Shown one piece after another: positions 7,510-13,510 of a DNA stretch of 64,000 nt; the first letter of the stretch is position 1; each line of letters starts with the position of its first letter. The stretch is from a virus. The stretch lies in IMG/VR virus record IMGVR_UViG_3300005747_000012, positions 1 to 64,000 of that record. The stretch is one strand, 5' to 3'. The notes below the pieces were generated by a model that saw only the letters and a list, made by a program, of their open reading frames with translations, made no database searches and was not told the DNA's origin. A program made the translations under genes and the position numbers.

Positions 7510-7742
7510 AATCCACATACCTAACACGAAATTCACATACATATAATAGAAATCCATATAGGGGGGCTAGAAATCCACATACACCTATCCTCATAGACGC
7601 TTTTAACGCTCCTATAACGGTAGGCATTGAATATCACCCAGAATGGAATGAAATACAAGAGAAGGCAAATATGCAAGTCTCAGCGTGTATAAATGAGGTA
7701 ATCTTTAACATAAGACAGGATGATAATGTACCTGTGGAATAA
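7506..7742 (+). CDS. Small protein with tandem RN(S/P)H repeats
   Basis: 78 aa. Residues 7-27 repeat a seven-residue unit (TRNSHTY, NRNPYRG, ARNPHTP), the protein echo of a 20-21-bp DNA repeat at 7508-7582. The rest (PITVGIEYHPEWNEIQEKA...) is ordinary. TTTGGAGTG lies upstream and the start is coupled to the preceding peptide. The repeat may matter as DNA rather than as protein. Confidence 0.5.
   Translation: MKSTYLTRNSHTYNRNPYRGARNPHTPILIDAFNAPITVGIEYHPEWNEIQEKANMQVSACINEVIFNIRQDDNVPVE
7508..7582 (+). repeat. Four iteron-like repeats, GAAATCCACATAC type
   Basis: Copies start at 7508, 7528, 7549 and 7570, a 20-21-base period (two helix turns). Consensus GAAATYCAYATAC. Lies inside the start of a small gene. 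The core TCCACATA recurs at promoters further right. Confidence 0.65.
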
Positions 7743-8012
7743 GGCAAATAACTTTTGCCAATCCACACACCTGCTAAGTCATTAAAAATGTGTGTCAAAA
7801 AGGTATAACCTACCGAAATCACATATGTCATAACAATTAACAAAGGATATTGTGTTCTAGTATTGCCGTAAAATTGTGTCAAAATCTCGTTTTTTGACCC
7901 ACGCACACCACGACACCGACTCAAGACAGAGCCTCCCAACCACGGTTCTAAATTTTTTTTATCTGACGAACCCTGCCGACATTATAATATCACACACTTA
8001 TCGACACACCCC

Positions 8013-8028
8013 TGCAAAAGCCGTGCCA
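8013..8028 (-). promoter_or_regulatory. sigma54-type promoter, leftward
   Basis: Minus strand TGGCACGGCTTTTGCA; GG and GC doublets 12 bases apart. No leftward gene follows. Confidence 0.7.
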
Positions 8029-8064
8029 GAACAGCCCTGCCGAAAATGGCATCGGAATTGTATA

Positions 8065-8080
8065 TGCAAAGACCGTGCCA
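8065..8080 (-). promoter_or_regulatory. sigma54-type promoter, leftward
   Basis: Minus strand TGGCACGGTCTTTGCA; 7 bases from the rightward site at 8088, forming a back-to-back pair. Confidence 0.7.
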
Positions 8081-8087
8081 AAACACT

Positions 8088-8103
8088 TGGCATGAATCTT
8101 GCA
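8088..8103 (+). promoter_or_regulatory. sigma54-type promoter, rightward
   Basis: TGGCATGAATCTTGCA. The same sequence recurs at 13474 and, reversed, at 8962. Confidence 0.72.
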
Positions 8104-8231
8104 TAAAAATGTAAGTTATTGATTTTGCGTAAAAATATATAACCTCCTGTTTTTATTGATGCGCCCAGAATCTTTGGCACTTTCTAATAGTTACCATGAT
8201 TTTAAATTTCAGTCAAGCCATTTTTTTCATA

Positions 8232-8247
8232 TGCAAAAGTCGTGCCA
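8232..8247 (-). promoter_or_regulatory. sigma54-type promoter, leftward
   Basis: Minus strand TGGCACGACTTTTGCA, just left of a rightward TTGACA promoter. Confidence 0.7.
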
Positions 8248-8258
8248 AAAAATAGTTG

Positions 8259-8287
8259 TTGACAAAATTATTTTTTATCTATATACT
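8259..8287 (+). promoter_or_regulatory. TATACT-class promoter, rightward
   Basis: TTGACA, 17 bases, TATACT. Confidence 0.7.
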
Positions 8288-8311
8288 TCCGAAAATAAAT
8301 TATTTTTTTTG

Positions 8312-8340
8312 TTGACAATGTTGGTTTTGTCATGTATACT
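8312..8340 (+). promoter_or_regulatory. TATACT-class promoter, rightward
   Basis: TTGACA, 17 bases ending GGTTTTGTCATG, TATACT; the spacer end is shared with 10399. Confidence 0.72.
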
Positions 8341-8355
8341 TCGCCCGTGCGCCCA

Positions 8356-8371
8356 TGCAAGAAGTGTGCCA
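8356..8371 (-). promoter_or_regulatory. sigma54-type promoter, leftward
   Basis: Minus strand TGGCACACTTCTTGCA, overlapping the start region of the rightward promoter at 8312. Confidence 0.7.
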
Positions 8372-8403
8372 AAAATCGGCCATTTTTTTTTGCCTCAACT
8401 TAC

Positions 8404-8432
8404 AGTATACAGAAAGAAAGTGCTCCCGTCAA
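8404..8432 (-). promoter_or_regulatory. TATACT-class promoter, leftward
   Basis: Minus strand TTGACG, 17 bases, TATACT. Confidence 0.65.
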
Positions 8433-8489
8433 CCCCTTTTTTTAATTAAAAATAAAATTAATTCTTTAAAATTTTTATTGAATTAATAG

Positions 8490-8518
8490 TTGACACAACT
8501 TCCCACTTGCGTTAATAT
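8490..8518 (+). promoter_or_regulatory. Early promoter of the 8551 gene
   Basis: TTGACA, 17 bases, TAATAT, 33 bases before the ATG. Confidence 0.75.
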
Positions 8519-8550
8519 GTAGATGGGACTAAAAAACAGGAGGATAACCC

Positions 8551-8961
8551 ATGAATATTTCACAACAAGTAGTAATTTTGAGTGCTGAAAATACTAAACT
8601 CACACCGGAACAAAACTGTCAGCGCACAAAAATTTTAAAGCATTGTCTGGAGGATTGTAACCTGCTTTTCGGAGAATCTTTAGGGATGTATAAGGGAGAA
8701 CCCGAAACATCATTTGTAGTCATTATCAATAATTCTCATGACTTGCAAGCACTGAAGGACTTTGCTTTTAAAAATTTTAATCAGGAATCAATTCTGTACC
8801 AAGATGCTAATCAGGAAGCACATCTTATTTTTAACAATGGTGCAGAGGAACGACTCGGACGACTAGAAGAAGTAACCGAAGAAGAAGCTCGTAAACAAGA
8901 TGCGTTTACATTGTTTAGTGGGCGTTATTACGTTACAAAACAAAGGCAACTAGGACATTAA
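8551..8961 (+). CDS. DUF3293-like early phage protein
   Basis: 136 aa. The middle (ETSFVVIINNSHDLQALKDFAFKNFNQESILYQDANQEAHLIF) follows the DUF3293 layout: a strand, a helix, then FnQeSil....n..a.Li and a G..E.LG block. Function unknown in phage and bacteria. AGGAGGATAACCC before the ATG and its own promoter. Two leftward promoters (8962-8977, 9051-9079) sit directly behind its stop and would transcribe it antisense. Confidence 0.7.
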   Translation: MNISQQVVILSAENTKLTPEQNCQRTKILKHCLEDCNLLFGESLGMYKGEPETSFVVIINNSHDLQALKDFAFKNFNQESILYQDANQEAHLIFNNGAEERLGRLEEVTEEEARKQDAFTLFSGRYYVTKQRQLGH

Positions 8962-8977
8962 TGCAAGATTCATGCCA
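8962..8977 (-). promoter_or_regulatory. sigma54-type promoter, antisense to the 8551 gene
   Basis: Minus strand TGGCATGAATCTTGCA, starting one base after the gene's stop codon; predicted start falls inside the gene end. Confidence 0.72.
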
Positions 8978-9018
8978 AGTTTTCTCATTTCCTTGGCTTG
9001 AATTATTCCTCCATGAAA

Positions 9019-9043
9019 GCAGGGTGAAAACCCTGCTTTTTTT
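9019..9043 (+). terminator. Intrinsic terminator with GAAA loop
   Basis: GCAGGGT/ACCCTGC stem, GAAA tetraloop, then seven T. Confidence 0.85.
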
Positions 9044-9050
9044 ATATTAT

Positions 9051-9079
9051 AGTATACACGACAAAAATAAACTAGTCAA
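9051..9079 (-). promoter_or_regulatory. TATACT-class promoter, leftward
   Basis: Minus strand TTGACT, 17 bases, TATACT; reads back through the terminator into the 8551 gene. Confidence 0.7.
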
Positions 9080-9083
9080 GGGG

Positions 9084-9112
9084 TTGACAAGAAAGTTTTT
9101 ATCATGTATACT
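9084..9112 (+). promoter_or_regulatory. TATACT-class promoter, rightward
   Basis: TTGACA, 17 bases, TATACT; its -35 box is 4 bases from that of the leftward promoter. Confidence 0.72.
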
Positions 9113-9123
9113 TCTCCAAAAAC

Positions 9124-9139
9124 TGGCACGATTCTTGCA
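9124..9139 (+). promoter_or_regulatory. sigma54-type promoter of the 9225 gene
   Basis: TGGCACGATTCTTGCA, immediately after the TATACT promoter and about 75 bases before the ribosome site. Confidence 0.75.
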
Positions 9140-9224
9140 AGAAAAAAAGTGCGAAATAATCAAAATAGTGCTTGTAATTGCAAGCACATTGCTTTACAAT
9201 GAATACACTAGCAAGGAGGAAACA

Positions 9225-9776
9225 ATGCTAATACAAGAAATTAAATTAAACAACGGTGAAAAACTAGAAATTTACCACGACGAAGGTTGTTTTGACCCTA
9301 GAAAGGAATTTGATAATGTGACTGAAATGATTTTCTTTCACAATAGAATGAACGTGGGCGACAACCATGACATTGACCCTGACAATTATTCTAGCTTTGC
9401 AGGCATGATGAATGAAAATGTAAAAGACGGTGACTTGGCAATGCCAGTATTCTGTTACTCTAAACGATGTTTTGAGTTGTCTTTAACTCCTTTTTCATGC
9501 CCGTGGGATAGTGGGACTCTTGGCTTTATTGTAGTCAGGAAAGCTACGATTGACTATGAATTCGATGGAGATAGAGAAAAAGCATTGAGAAATCTAAAGG
9601 CAGAGCTAAACACTTACAACGACTATCTAAACGGACGCACTTATGGCGGCATTATGTACGATGCTGAAGGACATGAGATTGACGCTTGTTGGGGCTTCTA
9701 TGGCAATGACTTTGAAGAGAATGGTATCTATGACAATTTTGGTATAAACAAAAATAATATAGTGGAGGTAGCATGA
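9225..9776 (+). CDS. Conserved phage protein (FSCPWDSGTLGF/CWGFYG family)
   Basis: 183 aa from ATG 9225, which follows AAGGAGGAAACA; the longer frame back to 8961 lies in promoter sequence. Shows the marks of a family found on many phages and plasmids: HDEGCFDPR near the start, FHNRMNVGD, LSLTPFSCPWDSGTLGFI at about 85-105, helix with TYNDYLNGRTYG, and EIDACWGFYG near the end. Function unknown. Served by stacked sigma70 and sigma54 promoters; antisense promoters follow it. Confidence 0.75.
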   Translation: MLIQEIKLNNGEKLEIYHDEGCFDPRKEFDNVTEMIFFHNRMNVGDNHDIDPDNYSSFAGMMNENVKDGDLAMPVFCYSKRCFELSLTPFSCPWDSGTLGFIVVRKATIDYEFDGDREKALRNLKAELNTYNDYLNGRTYGGIMYDAEGHEIDACWGFYGNDFEENGIYDNFGINKNNIVEVA

Positions 9777-9787
9777 AATAGGCACGG

Positions 9788-9803
9788 TGCAAAAACCGTG
9801 CCA
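9788..9803 (-). promoter_or_regulatory. sigma54-type promoter, antisense to the 9225 gene
   Basis: Minus strand TGGCACGGTTTTTGCA, 12 bases behind the stop codon. Its -24 half also pairs with GGCACGG at 9781 (7-bp hairpin, no T run). Confidence 0.7.
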
Positions 9804-9826
9804 AATCCACATACCTTATTCCACAT

Positions 9827-9855
9827 AGTATACACGAATAATTCCACATACACAA
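9827..9855 (-). promoter_or_regulatory. TATACT-class promoter, leftward
   Basis: Minus strand TTGTGT, 17 bases, TATACT. TCCACATA copies at 9820-9827 and 9843-9850 touch both boxes. Confidence 0.62.
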
Positions 9856-9881
9856 GAGGAAAAATAAATTAAAAAAACTTG

Positions 9882-9910
9882 TTGACATATTGGGTTAATT
9901 GATTTAATAT
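9882..9910 (+). promoter_or_regulatory. Early promoter of the 9940 gene
   Basis: TTGACA, 17 bases, TAATAT. Confidence 0.75.
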
Positions 9911-9939
9911 AATATTAACAAAGCATTAAGGAGGAAACA

Positions 9940-10257
9940 ATGCGAAACACACAAAACCTAGCAGACTTCGGCTATAGAGAAAGAGAAGAAGCGGCAAAGC
10001 TATTGTCATCACTTGGAACGTCAAAGGATAAAACTAAATATTTTGGCGACAGAGGTGTAGCGGTGGAATTTAACCCATATAGCACTTACGTTTTTTTAGT
10101 TGATGAGGATTACAATGTTGCTATGCTAAATGTTGACGATGAACTAGAGGACTTTCACACTTGCCCTAATTGTGGCGGTGAGGGACTAGCCTCAGACTTT
10201 AGGGAAGACAACACGGACGAATGTTGTCATGAATATGCAGACGAATTAAATATTTAG
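9940..10257 (+). CDS. Small zinc-ribbon-like early protein
   Basis: 105 aa. C-terminal CPNCGGEG with a later CC pair could bind zinc. The centre (YSTYVFLVDEDYNVAMLN) is a strand pair common in small phage proteins. AAGGAGGAAACA before the ATG. Function unknown. Confidence 0.6.
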   Translation: MRNTQNLADFGYREREEAAKLLSSLGTSKDKTKYFGDRGVAVEFNPYSTYVFLVDEDYNVAMLNVDDELEDFHTCPNCGGEGLASDFREDNTDECCHEYADELNI

Positions 10258-10299
10258 GGGAGTTGTTAACCCCTAAACTCCTTGGTTAGTATTGGTTGG

Positions 10300-10333
10300 G
10301 TTGGCACGGATATTGCATCTGTGCCAACTTTTT
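10300..10333 (+). terminator. Terminator with an embedded sigma54 site
   Basis: Stem GTTGGCAC/GTGCCAAC around a 13-base loop, then TTTTT. The left arm and loop contain the sigma54 site at 10302-10317. Confidence 0.65.
10302..10317 (+). promoter_or_regulatory. sigma54-type promoter, rightward
   Basis: TGGCACGGATATTGCA; lies within the terminator hairpin of the 9940 gene. Confidence 0.68.
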
Positions 10334-10398
10334 CTGGCATCTAAGAGTTACCATAAATCACACACTTTGTCAACATAAAAAATAAATTATTTTTTTAT

Positions 10399-10427
10399 TT
10401 GACAGTGTAAGTTTTGTCATGTATACT
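10399..10427 (+). promoter_or_regulatory. TATACT-class promoter, rightward
   Basis: TTGACA, 17 bases (…GTTTTGTCATG), TATACT. Confidence 0.72.
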
Positions 10428-10440
10428 CGGGCCTTTCCCC

Positions 10441-10456
10441 TGCAAAAACTGTGCCA
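10441..10456 (-). promoter_or_regulatory. sigma54-type promoter, leftward
   Basis: Minus strand TGGCACAGTTTTTGCA; points back at the 9940 gene. Confidence 0.7.
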
Positions 10457-10479
10457 ACATTTTCTCAGCATCACCTTAT

Positions 10480-10508
10480 AGTATATAGTACAAAACAAAC
10501 ATACACAA
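10480..10508 (-). promoter_or_regulatory. TATACT-class promoter, leftward
   Basis: Minus strand TTGTGT, 17 bases, TATACT. Confidence 0.6.
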
Positions 10509-10565
10509 GAAAAATCGTAAAAAAATCTTTTTTTATTTTTACTCTCTTTTCAAGCACTTAGGGAT

Positions 10566-10594
10566 TTGACAATATTCTCAAAAAATGCAATAAT
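10566..10594 (+). promoter_or_regulatory. Early promoter, extended -10 type
   Basis: TTGACA, 17 bases, AATAAT preceded by TGC; followed by GACTTAACACTTAAC, a leader shared with other modules. Confidence 0.72.
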
Positions 10595-10622
10595 GACTTA
10601 ACACTTAACAAGGAGAAAACAA

Positions 10623-10838
10623 ATGAACACAAACGAAAAATTGGAAATCTTCAGAAAACTTTACTGCCTTGGTCTTTCAGACATTGAAAAGGTGTTTGAG
10701 GGTTCAGGGTTGGAGGAACACCTCTCTAGCACTTACATGAGAAGTCGTGACGAACATGGCTTTTATGGCAACTTTCACTTTCTCTTTCAGCTTGACTTAG
10801 AAAACGCTGAAAAACTCCTGAAGAGGATAGGGCTGTAA
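10623..10838 (+). CDS. 71-aa hypothetical protein
   Basis: MNTNEKLEIFRKLYCLGLSDIEKVF..., helical; includes HGFYGNFHFLFQLDLENAEKLL. AAGGAGAAAACAA before the ATG. No family recognised. Confidence 0.6.
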   Translation: MNTNEKLEIFRKLYCLGLSDIEKVFEGSGLEEHLSSTYMRSRDEHGFYGNFHFLFQLDLENAEKLLKRIGL

Positions 10839-10850
10839 AGCCCTACCTCA

Positions 10851-10890
10851 AAAACCATGCCAAGAAATGTCTCCCTCTTGGCATGGTTTT
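10851..10890 (+). terminator. Intrinsic terminator, 14-bp stem
   Basis: AAAACCATGCCAAG pairs with CTTGGCATGGTTTT. The arms resemble -24 sigma54 half-sites but no TTGC follows. Confidence 0.8.
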
Positions 10891-10901
10891 AACAGCATAT
10901 A

Positions 10902-10930
10902 AGTATACATTAAAAAACATAAAAGCACAA
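10902..10930 (-). promoter_or_regulatory. TATACT-class promoter, leftward
   Basis: Minus strand TTGTGC, 17 bases, TATACT; antisense to the 10623 gene. Confidence 0.65.
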
Positions 10931-10955
10931 TCCCAAAAATAAATTAATTATTTTC

Positions 10956-10984
10956 TTGCGTTATTAGTTGAGATATGCAATAAT
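10956..10984 (+). promoter_or_regulatory. Early promoter
   Basis: TTGCGT, 17 bases, AATAAT preceded by TGC. Confidence 0.6.
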
Positions 10985-11015
10985 TTTATATAATCCAATC
11001 AAACGGAGGAAAAAA

Positions 11016-11201
11016 ATGCAAAGATTAAGAATAAAAATTGAAAAAGAAAACGGTGAATTTTTAGATGAAATTATGGTTTATGATGAAACTACTTTGACAG
11101 AAGATGAAGCCGAAAATTTAGACTTTGACCCTGATGCTGTTGAAATTTCAGAAGTCGATTACTGGATTAAAAAAGCGTTTAAAATAATGGAGGAACTTTA
11201 A
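11016..11201 (+). CDS. Small acidic hypothetical protein
   Basis: 61 aa from ATG 11016, after CGGAGGAAAAAA; the frame open from 10968 lies in the promoter. RLRIKIEKENGEFLDEIMVYDE start, then an acidic stretch. No family recognised. Confidence 0.6.
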   Translation: MQRLRIKIEKENGEFLDEIMVYDETTLTEDEAENLDFDPDAVEISEVDYWIKKAFKIMEEL

Positions 11202-11202
11202 A

Positions 11203-11427
11203 ATGCACTTAAAACTACACTATGACGGTACTAAACTGTATTCTTATGAATGGTCTAGGGTGATACCTCTTTATAGATTGCATTATTATGTCAGAGAAGA
11301 GGGATATACTTTTGAAGTGGTAAACAAAAAAGGTAAAGACTTAACTAAAAAATATTTATGCAAACTTGCCTCAATGCAATTAGAAAATTATTCTTCAGAT
11401 GATCTTTATTTTATGATAAAAAAATAA
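11203..11427 (+). CDS. 74-aa hypothetical protein
   Basis: Starts one base after the previous stop, with GGAGGAAC inside the previous gene's end. Strand-rich (KLHYDGTKLYSYEW), many Tyr. Followed by AGGGGAATTTTTCCCT, a weak hairpin. Confidence 0.6.
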   Translation: MHLKLHYDGTKLYSYEWSRVIPLYRLHYYVREEGYTFEVVNKKGKDLTKKYLCKLASMQLENYSSDDLYFMIKK

Positions 11428-11449
11428 GGGGAATTTTTCCCTACATTTT

Positions 11450-11478
11450 AGTATACAGCATAAAACACTAAAGCACAA
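11450..11478 (-). promoter_or_regulatory. TATACT-class promoter, leftward
   Basis: Minus strand TTGTGC, 17 bases, TATACT. Confidence 0.65.
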
Positions 11479-11513
11479 GAAGAAAAAAAAGTTTTTTTAT
11501 ATGTCGATTTTTC

Positions 11514-11542
11514 TTGTGTTTTATTGCGTTATGCTTTAAAAT
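11514..11542 (+). promoter_or_regulatory. Early promoter
   Basis: TTGTGT, 17 bases, TAAAAT; before the 11574 gene. Confidence 0.55.
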
Positions 11543-11573
11543 AGTATTAACAGATTAACCAACGGAGGATAAA

Positions 11574-11819
11574 ATGAGACAAATGAAAAACAAATCTTAC
11601 GGAACTGTTGTAAACGTGAAAGAGCTGGCCATCACTAGAAATTTTTGGGAATACTTCATTACAGATGAGGCTTTCACCGATGATATCGTGTGTGCGGTAG
11701 TTTCAGGCTTTGAATGTGAGATGGGCGATATCAGCCTCTCAGAAATTAAGCCTCACGTTATCACAAGGACAAGCGACCTAATGGAAGCTATGCCTGCACC
11801 CGGATGGGAATGGGTGTAA
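11574..11819 (+). CDS. 81-aa hypothetical protein
   Basis: MRQMKNKSYGTVVNVKELAITRNFWEYFITDEAF..., ends in GWEWV. CGGAGGATAAA before the ATG. GGGCC-GAAA-GGCCC hairpin follows. No family recognised. Confidence 0.6.
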   Translation: MRQMKNKSYGTVVNVKELAITRNFWEYFITDEAFTDDIVCAVVSGFECEMGDISLSEIKPHVITRTSDLMEAMPAPGWEWV

Positions 11820-11846
11820 CCCAAGGGCCGAAAGGCCCTATCTTAT

Positions 11847-11875
11847 AGTATACACAAAGAAAAACACGCCGTCAA
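11847..11875 (-). promoter_or_regulatory. TATACT-class promoter, leftward
   Basis: Minus strand TTGACG, 17 bases, TATACT; antisense to the 11574 gene. Confidence 0.68.
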
Positions 11876-11901
11876 CCATTTTATTAATTTATTTTTTGTT
11901 G

Positions 11902-11931
11902 TTGACAGAATTTTATCTTTCGTATTATAAT
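11902..11931 (+). promoter_or_regulatory. Early promoter of the 11960 gene
   Basis: TTGACA, 18 bases, TATAAT, then ATTAACACTAAC leader. Confidence 0.75.
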
Positions 11932-11959
11932 ATCATTAACACTAACCATAGGAGGAAAT

Positions 11960-12619
11960 ATGGAAAAGATATTAGGTCAAGAACAATACGGTGCTATCAT
12001 TATGGCAGAGATGAAAGGCAATAAAATAGAATCTATCTCATCTGGCTATATTGAACACTCAGACAACACTTATGACGGTAACACTTACTTATCGAAAAGC
12101 TCATGGGGCGGTACTTACACCGACTTTCAAGGGAACAAGTTTGAAAGAGGCATGGAACTCCCTGAAGACTTCACGCCTGCCTTCCAAGACGAGGGAGCAG
12201 AACAGATTATGCTCGAAGAAGACTATTATCACGCTGAAGGTCATCACTGTGAAAAGTGCGGTACTTTTCACGACACAGAACAATATTATGACGTATCATT
12301 CGTAATTACAGAACACGGTGGTTTCTACTGTAAAACTTGTGTGCCTGCTGAAGAGCTTCTAGTTGAGGTCACTGAAAGTGAGGATATTTTTAGAAGTAAA
12401 GACATGGTGGGAACTGAAGTCCCAGAGAACTTTGAAGAGGTCGAAACACTTTTCTGTGATTCATCGGGGTTTGGCAGCACAACAGAAAGAGCATTGACCA
12501 AAGAGCAAGCAATAAGACGCACGGAAGAGCTTATAGACGAGCATGGAACGCTTTATTCAGGACTGACAGGGATAGGTCAGTTTCAAGTGTATGTGACACT
12601 TTACAGGGAAGTAGAGTAA
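11960..12619 (+). CDS. Hypothetical early protein with zinc-binding cysteines
   Basis: 219 aa. Centre has HHCEKCGTFHDT and, about 35 residues later, CKTCVPAE, a likely treble-clef or ribbon zinc site. N-terminal third is Gly/Ser/Tyr-rich; C-terminal third (TKEQAIRRTEELIDEHGTLYSG) looks like a small alpha-beta domain. One of the larger early proteins; could be a host-takeover factor, by inference only. Confidence 0.6.
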   Translation: MEKILGQEQYGAIIMAEMKGNKIESISSGYIEHSDNTYDGNTYLSKSSWGGTYTDFQGNKFERGMELPEDFTPAFQDEGAEQIMLEEDYYHAEGHHCEKCGTFHDTEQYYDVSFVITEHGGFYCKTCVPAEELLVEVTESEDIFRSKDMVGTEVPENFEEVETLFCDSSGFGSTTERALTKEQAIRRTEELIDEHGTLYSGLTGIGQFQVYVTLYREVE

Positions 12620-12625
12620 AACAAT

Positions 12626-12649
12626 AGGGGCGAAAGCCCCTTTTTTTTT
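12626..12649 (+). terminator. Intrinsic terminator
   Basis: AGGGGC-GAAA-GCCCCT, then nine T. Confidence 0.88.
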
Positions 12650-12650
12650 A

Positions 12651-12679
12651 TTGACAATAAAAAATCCACATGATATACT
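12651..12679 (+). promoter_or_regulatory. TATACT-class promoter, rightward
   Basis: TTGACA, 17 bases containing TCCACATG, TATACT. Confidence 0.7.
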
Positions 12680-12697
12680 CACCAAGTCCACATACAT

Positions 12698-12713
12698 TGG
12701 CACGAACTTTGCA
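12698..12713 (+). promoter_or_regulatory. sigma54-type promoter of the 12777 gene
   Basis: TGGCACGAACTTTGCA; sits between two sigma70-type promoters, with a TCCACATA at 12687-12694 just upstream. Confidence 0.75.
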
Positions 12714-12726
12714 TACAAAATAGTTG

Positions 12727-12755
12727 TTGACAATATAATCCACATATTATATTAT
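12727..12755 (+). promoter_or_regulatory. Early promoter of the 12777 gene
   Basis: TTGACA, 17 bases with a TCCACATA in the spacer, TATTAT. Confidence 0.7.
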
Positions 12756-12776
12756 AATATTAACAACGGAGGATAT

Positions 12777-13055
12777 ATGATTTATTTAATGCAAATCATG
12801 AATATGTTAAACAAAAAAGAAAGGACGGACTTAATCCACATACTAGAAGACTTATCTTTTGAACTAGAAGAAATGGGTTGGAACAGCGATCCAGAAGGAT
12901 TAATTAGCGATATTTTATTTAACCATTTTGGGTTTGAAATGGAAGACCCTAAACAATTGACTTGGTTGACTGATTGGGTGTTAGAAAAACAGAACTCTCC
13001 TCAATCTTTTAAAGCATTACTCACAACAGTCAACCTACAAAAAGGAGAGGCGTAA
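12777..13055 (+). CDS. 92-aa hypothetical helical protein
   Basis: From ATG 12777, after CGGAGGATAT. Helical, acidic, with tryptophans (MGWNSDPEGLISDILFNHFGF, LTWLTDWVLEK). Three stacked promoters precede it: TATACT type, sigma54 type and early type. Its stop codon lies in the loop of its terminator. Confidence 0.6.
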   Translation: MIYLMQIMNMLNKKERTDLIHILEDLSFELEEMGWNSDPEGLISDILFNHFGFEMEDPKQLTWLTDWVLEKQNSPQSFKALLTTVNLQKGEA

Positions 13056-13069
13056 GCCTCTTTTTTTAT
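13047..13069 (+). terminator. Intrinsic terminator overlapping a stop codon
   Basis: AGAGGC-GTAA-GCCTCT then seven T; the TAA in the loop is the stop of the 12777 gene. Confidence 0.85.
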
Positions 13070-13100
13070 TTTTTTTAAAAAAACTGTGCTATACTCATGG

Positions 13101-13126
13101 GCAAAAAGAAAGGGGCGATTGCCCCC
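13101..13126 (-). terminator. Terminator of the leftward regulator gene
   Basis: GGGGC-AATC-GCCCC on the minus strand followed by TTTCTTTTT. Confidence 0.75.
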
Positions 13127-13131
13127 TTGGT

Positions 13132-13344
13132 TTAGCGGTATTCGGCGTTGAGTACAACTCTATCGCCTACTAGGGTGAACACAGCAGGTCGCTGATTGGT
13201 TGGTTGGGAAAACTCAGCAAGAATTTTATAGGTTTGTGACCTAGACTTGCCAATGGCTTGCACCACTTCTTTTTTGTGAAGTATCTGATGCGGTGTATTT
13301 CTAAGTAATACAATAATGTTCAAAATAGTATCAGTTTTTGTCAT
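13132..13344 (-). CDS. Small winged-helix DNA-binding regulator (putative)
   Basis: 70 aa. Secondary structure by eye: helix TILNIIVLL, helix KKEVVQAIG, recognition helix SRSQTYKILAEF, then a beta wing AVFTLVGDRVVL: a minimal winged helix-turn-helix. It is the only leftward gene among the rightward modules, with its own promoter, terminator and ATTAGGAGGTAAC ribosome site, which fits a regulator of the surrounding promoters. Target unknown; the TCCACATA or TTAACACTAAC motifs are candidates. Confidence 0.6.
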   Translation of the reverse strand: MTKTDTILNIIVLLRNTPHQILHKKEVVQAIGKSRSQTYKILAEFSQPTNQRPAVFTLVGDRVVLNAEYR

Positions 13345-13360
13345 GTTACCTCCTAATAAA

Positions 13361-13389
13361 ATTATCTCATATCTTGAGAATTAAGTCAA
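13361..13389 (-). promoter_or_regulatory. Promoter of the winged-helix gene
   Basis: Minus strand TTGACT, 17 bases, GATAAT. Confidence 0.65.
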
Positions 13390-13424
13390 CAACAATCGAC
13401 ACACAAAAAAACTTTTTTTTAATA

Positions 13425-13453
13425 TTGTGCTTTCTATTTTTGTATGATATACT
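13425..13453 (+). promoter_or_regulatory. TATACT-class promoter, rightward
   Basis: TTGTGC, 17 bases, TATACT. Confidence 0.65.
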
Positions 13454-13473
13454 CGCAGAGTGTGGTAAAAACT

Positions 13474-13489
13474 TGGCATGAATCTTGCA
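13474..13489 (+). promoter_or_regulatory. sigma54-type promoter of the 13567 gene
   Basis: TGGCATGAATCTTGCA followed by AAAAAA. Confidence 0.75.
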
Positions 13490-13510
13490 TAAAAAAGTTT
13501 AAATAAGGAA

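Larger units (their letters stand above)
7743..8550. promoter_or_regulatory. 808-bp gene-free control region with stacked divergent promoters
   Basis: No convincing gene in either strand. It holds four leftward and one rightward sigma54-type sites (8013-8371), two rightward TTGACA-17-TATACT promoters, one leftward TTGACG-17-TATACT promoter and the early promoter of the 8551 gene. The leftward sites point toward 7743 with no leftward gene there. The composition is more GC-rich at 7880-8110 than the flanks, which could reflect a non-coding RNA. Confidence 0.6.
10258..10622. promoter_or_regulatory. 365-bp intergenic control region
   Basis: Holds a terminator whose stem doubles as a sigma54 site (10300-10333), a rightward TATACT promoter, a leftward sigma54 site, a leftward TATACT-class promoter and the early promoter of the 10623 gene. 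The stretch TTTCTGGCATCTAAGAGTTACC at 10331 resembles the sequence near 8170, so these regions look duplicated. Confidence 0.55.

Noticed and set aside
7508-7582. Classical DnaA boxes
   Set aside because: The copies read AAATCCACA or variants, at least two changes from TTATCCACA, so I call them iteron-like only.
8047-8062. Further sigma54 site TGGCATCGGAATTGTA
   Set aside because: The invariant GC of the -12 box is GT.
7876-8106. Open frame of 76 codons, rightward
   Set aside because: It runs across divergent promoter sites, has no ribosome site and odd composition; the region is regulatory.
8156-8449. 97-codon open frame
   Set aside because: Covers two TTGACA promoters and a sigma54 site; no ribosome site.
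8961-9224. N-terminal extension of the 9225 gene
   Set aside because: The added part is terminator and promoter sequence; AAGGAGGAAACA marks ATG 9225 as the start.
9781-9803. Terminator from GGCACGG/CCGTGCC
   Set aside because: No T run on either side; the arm is better read as a sigma54 -24 box.
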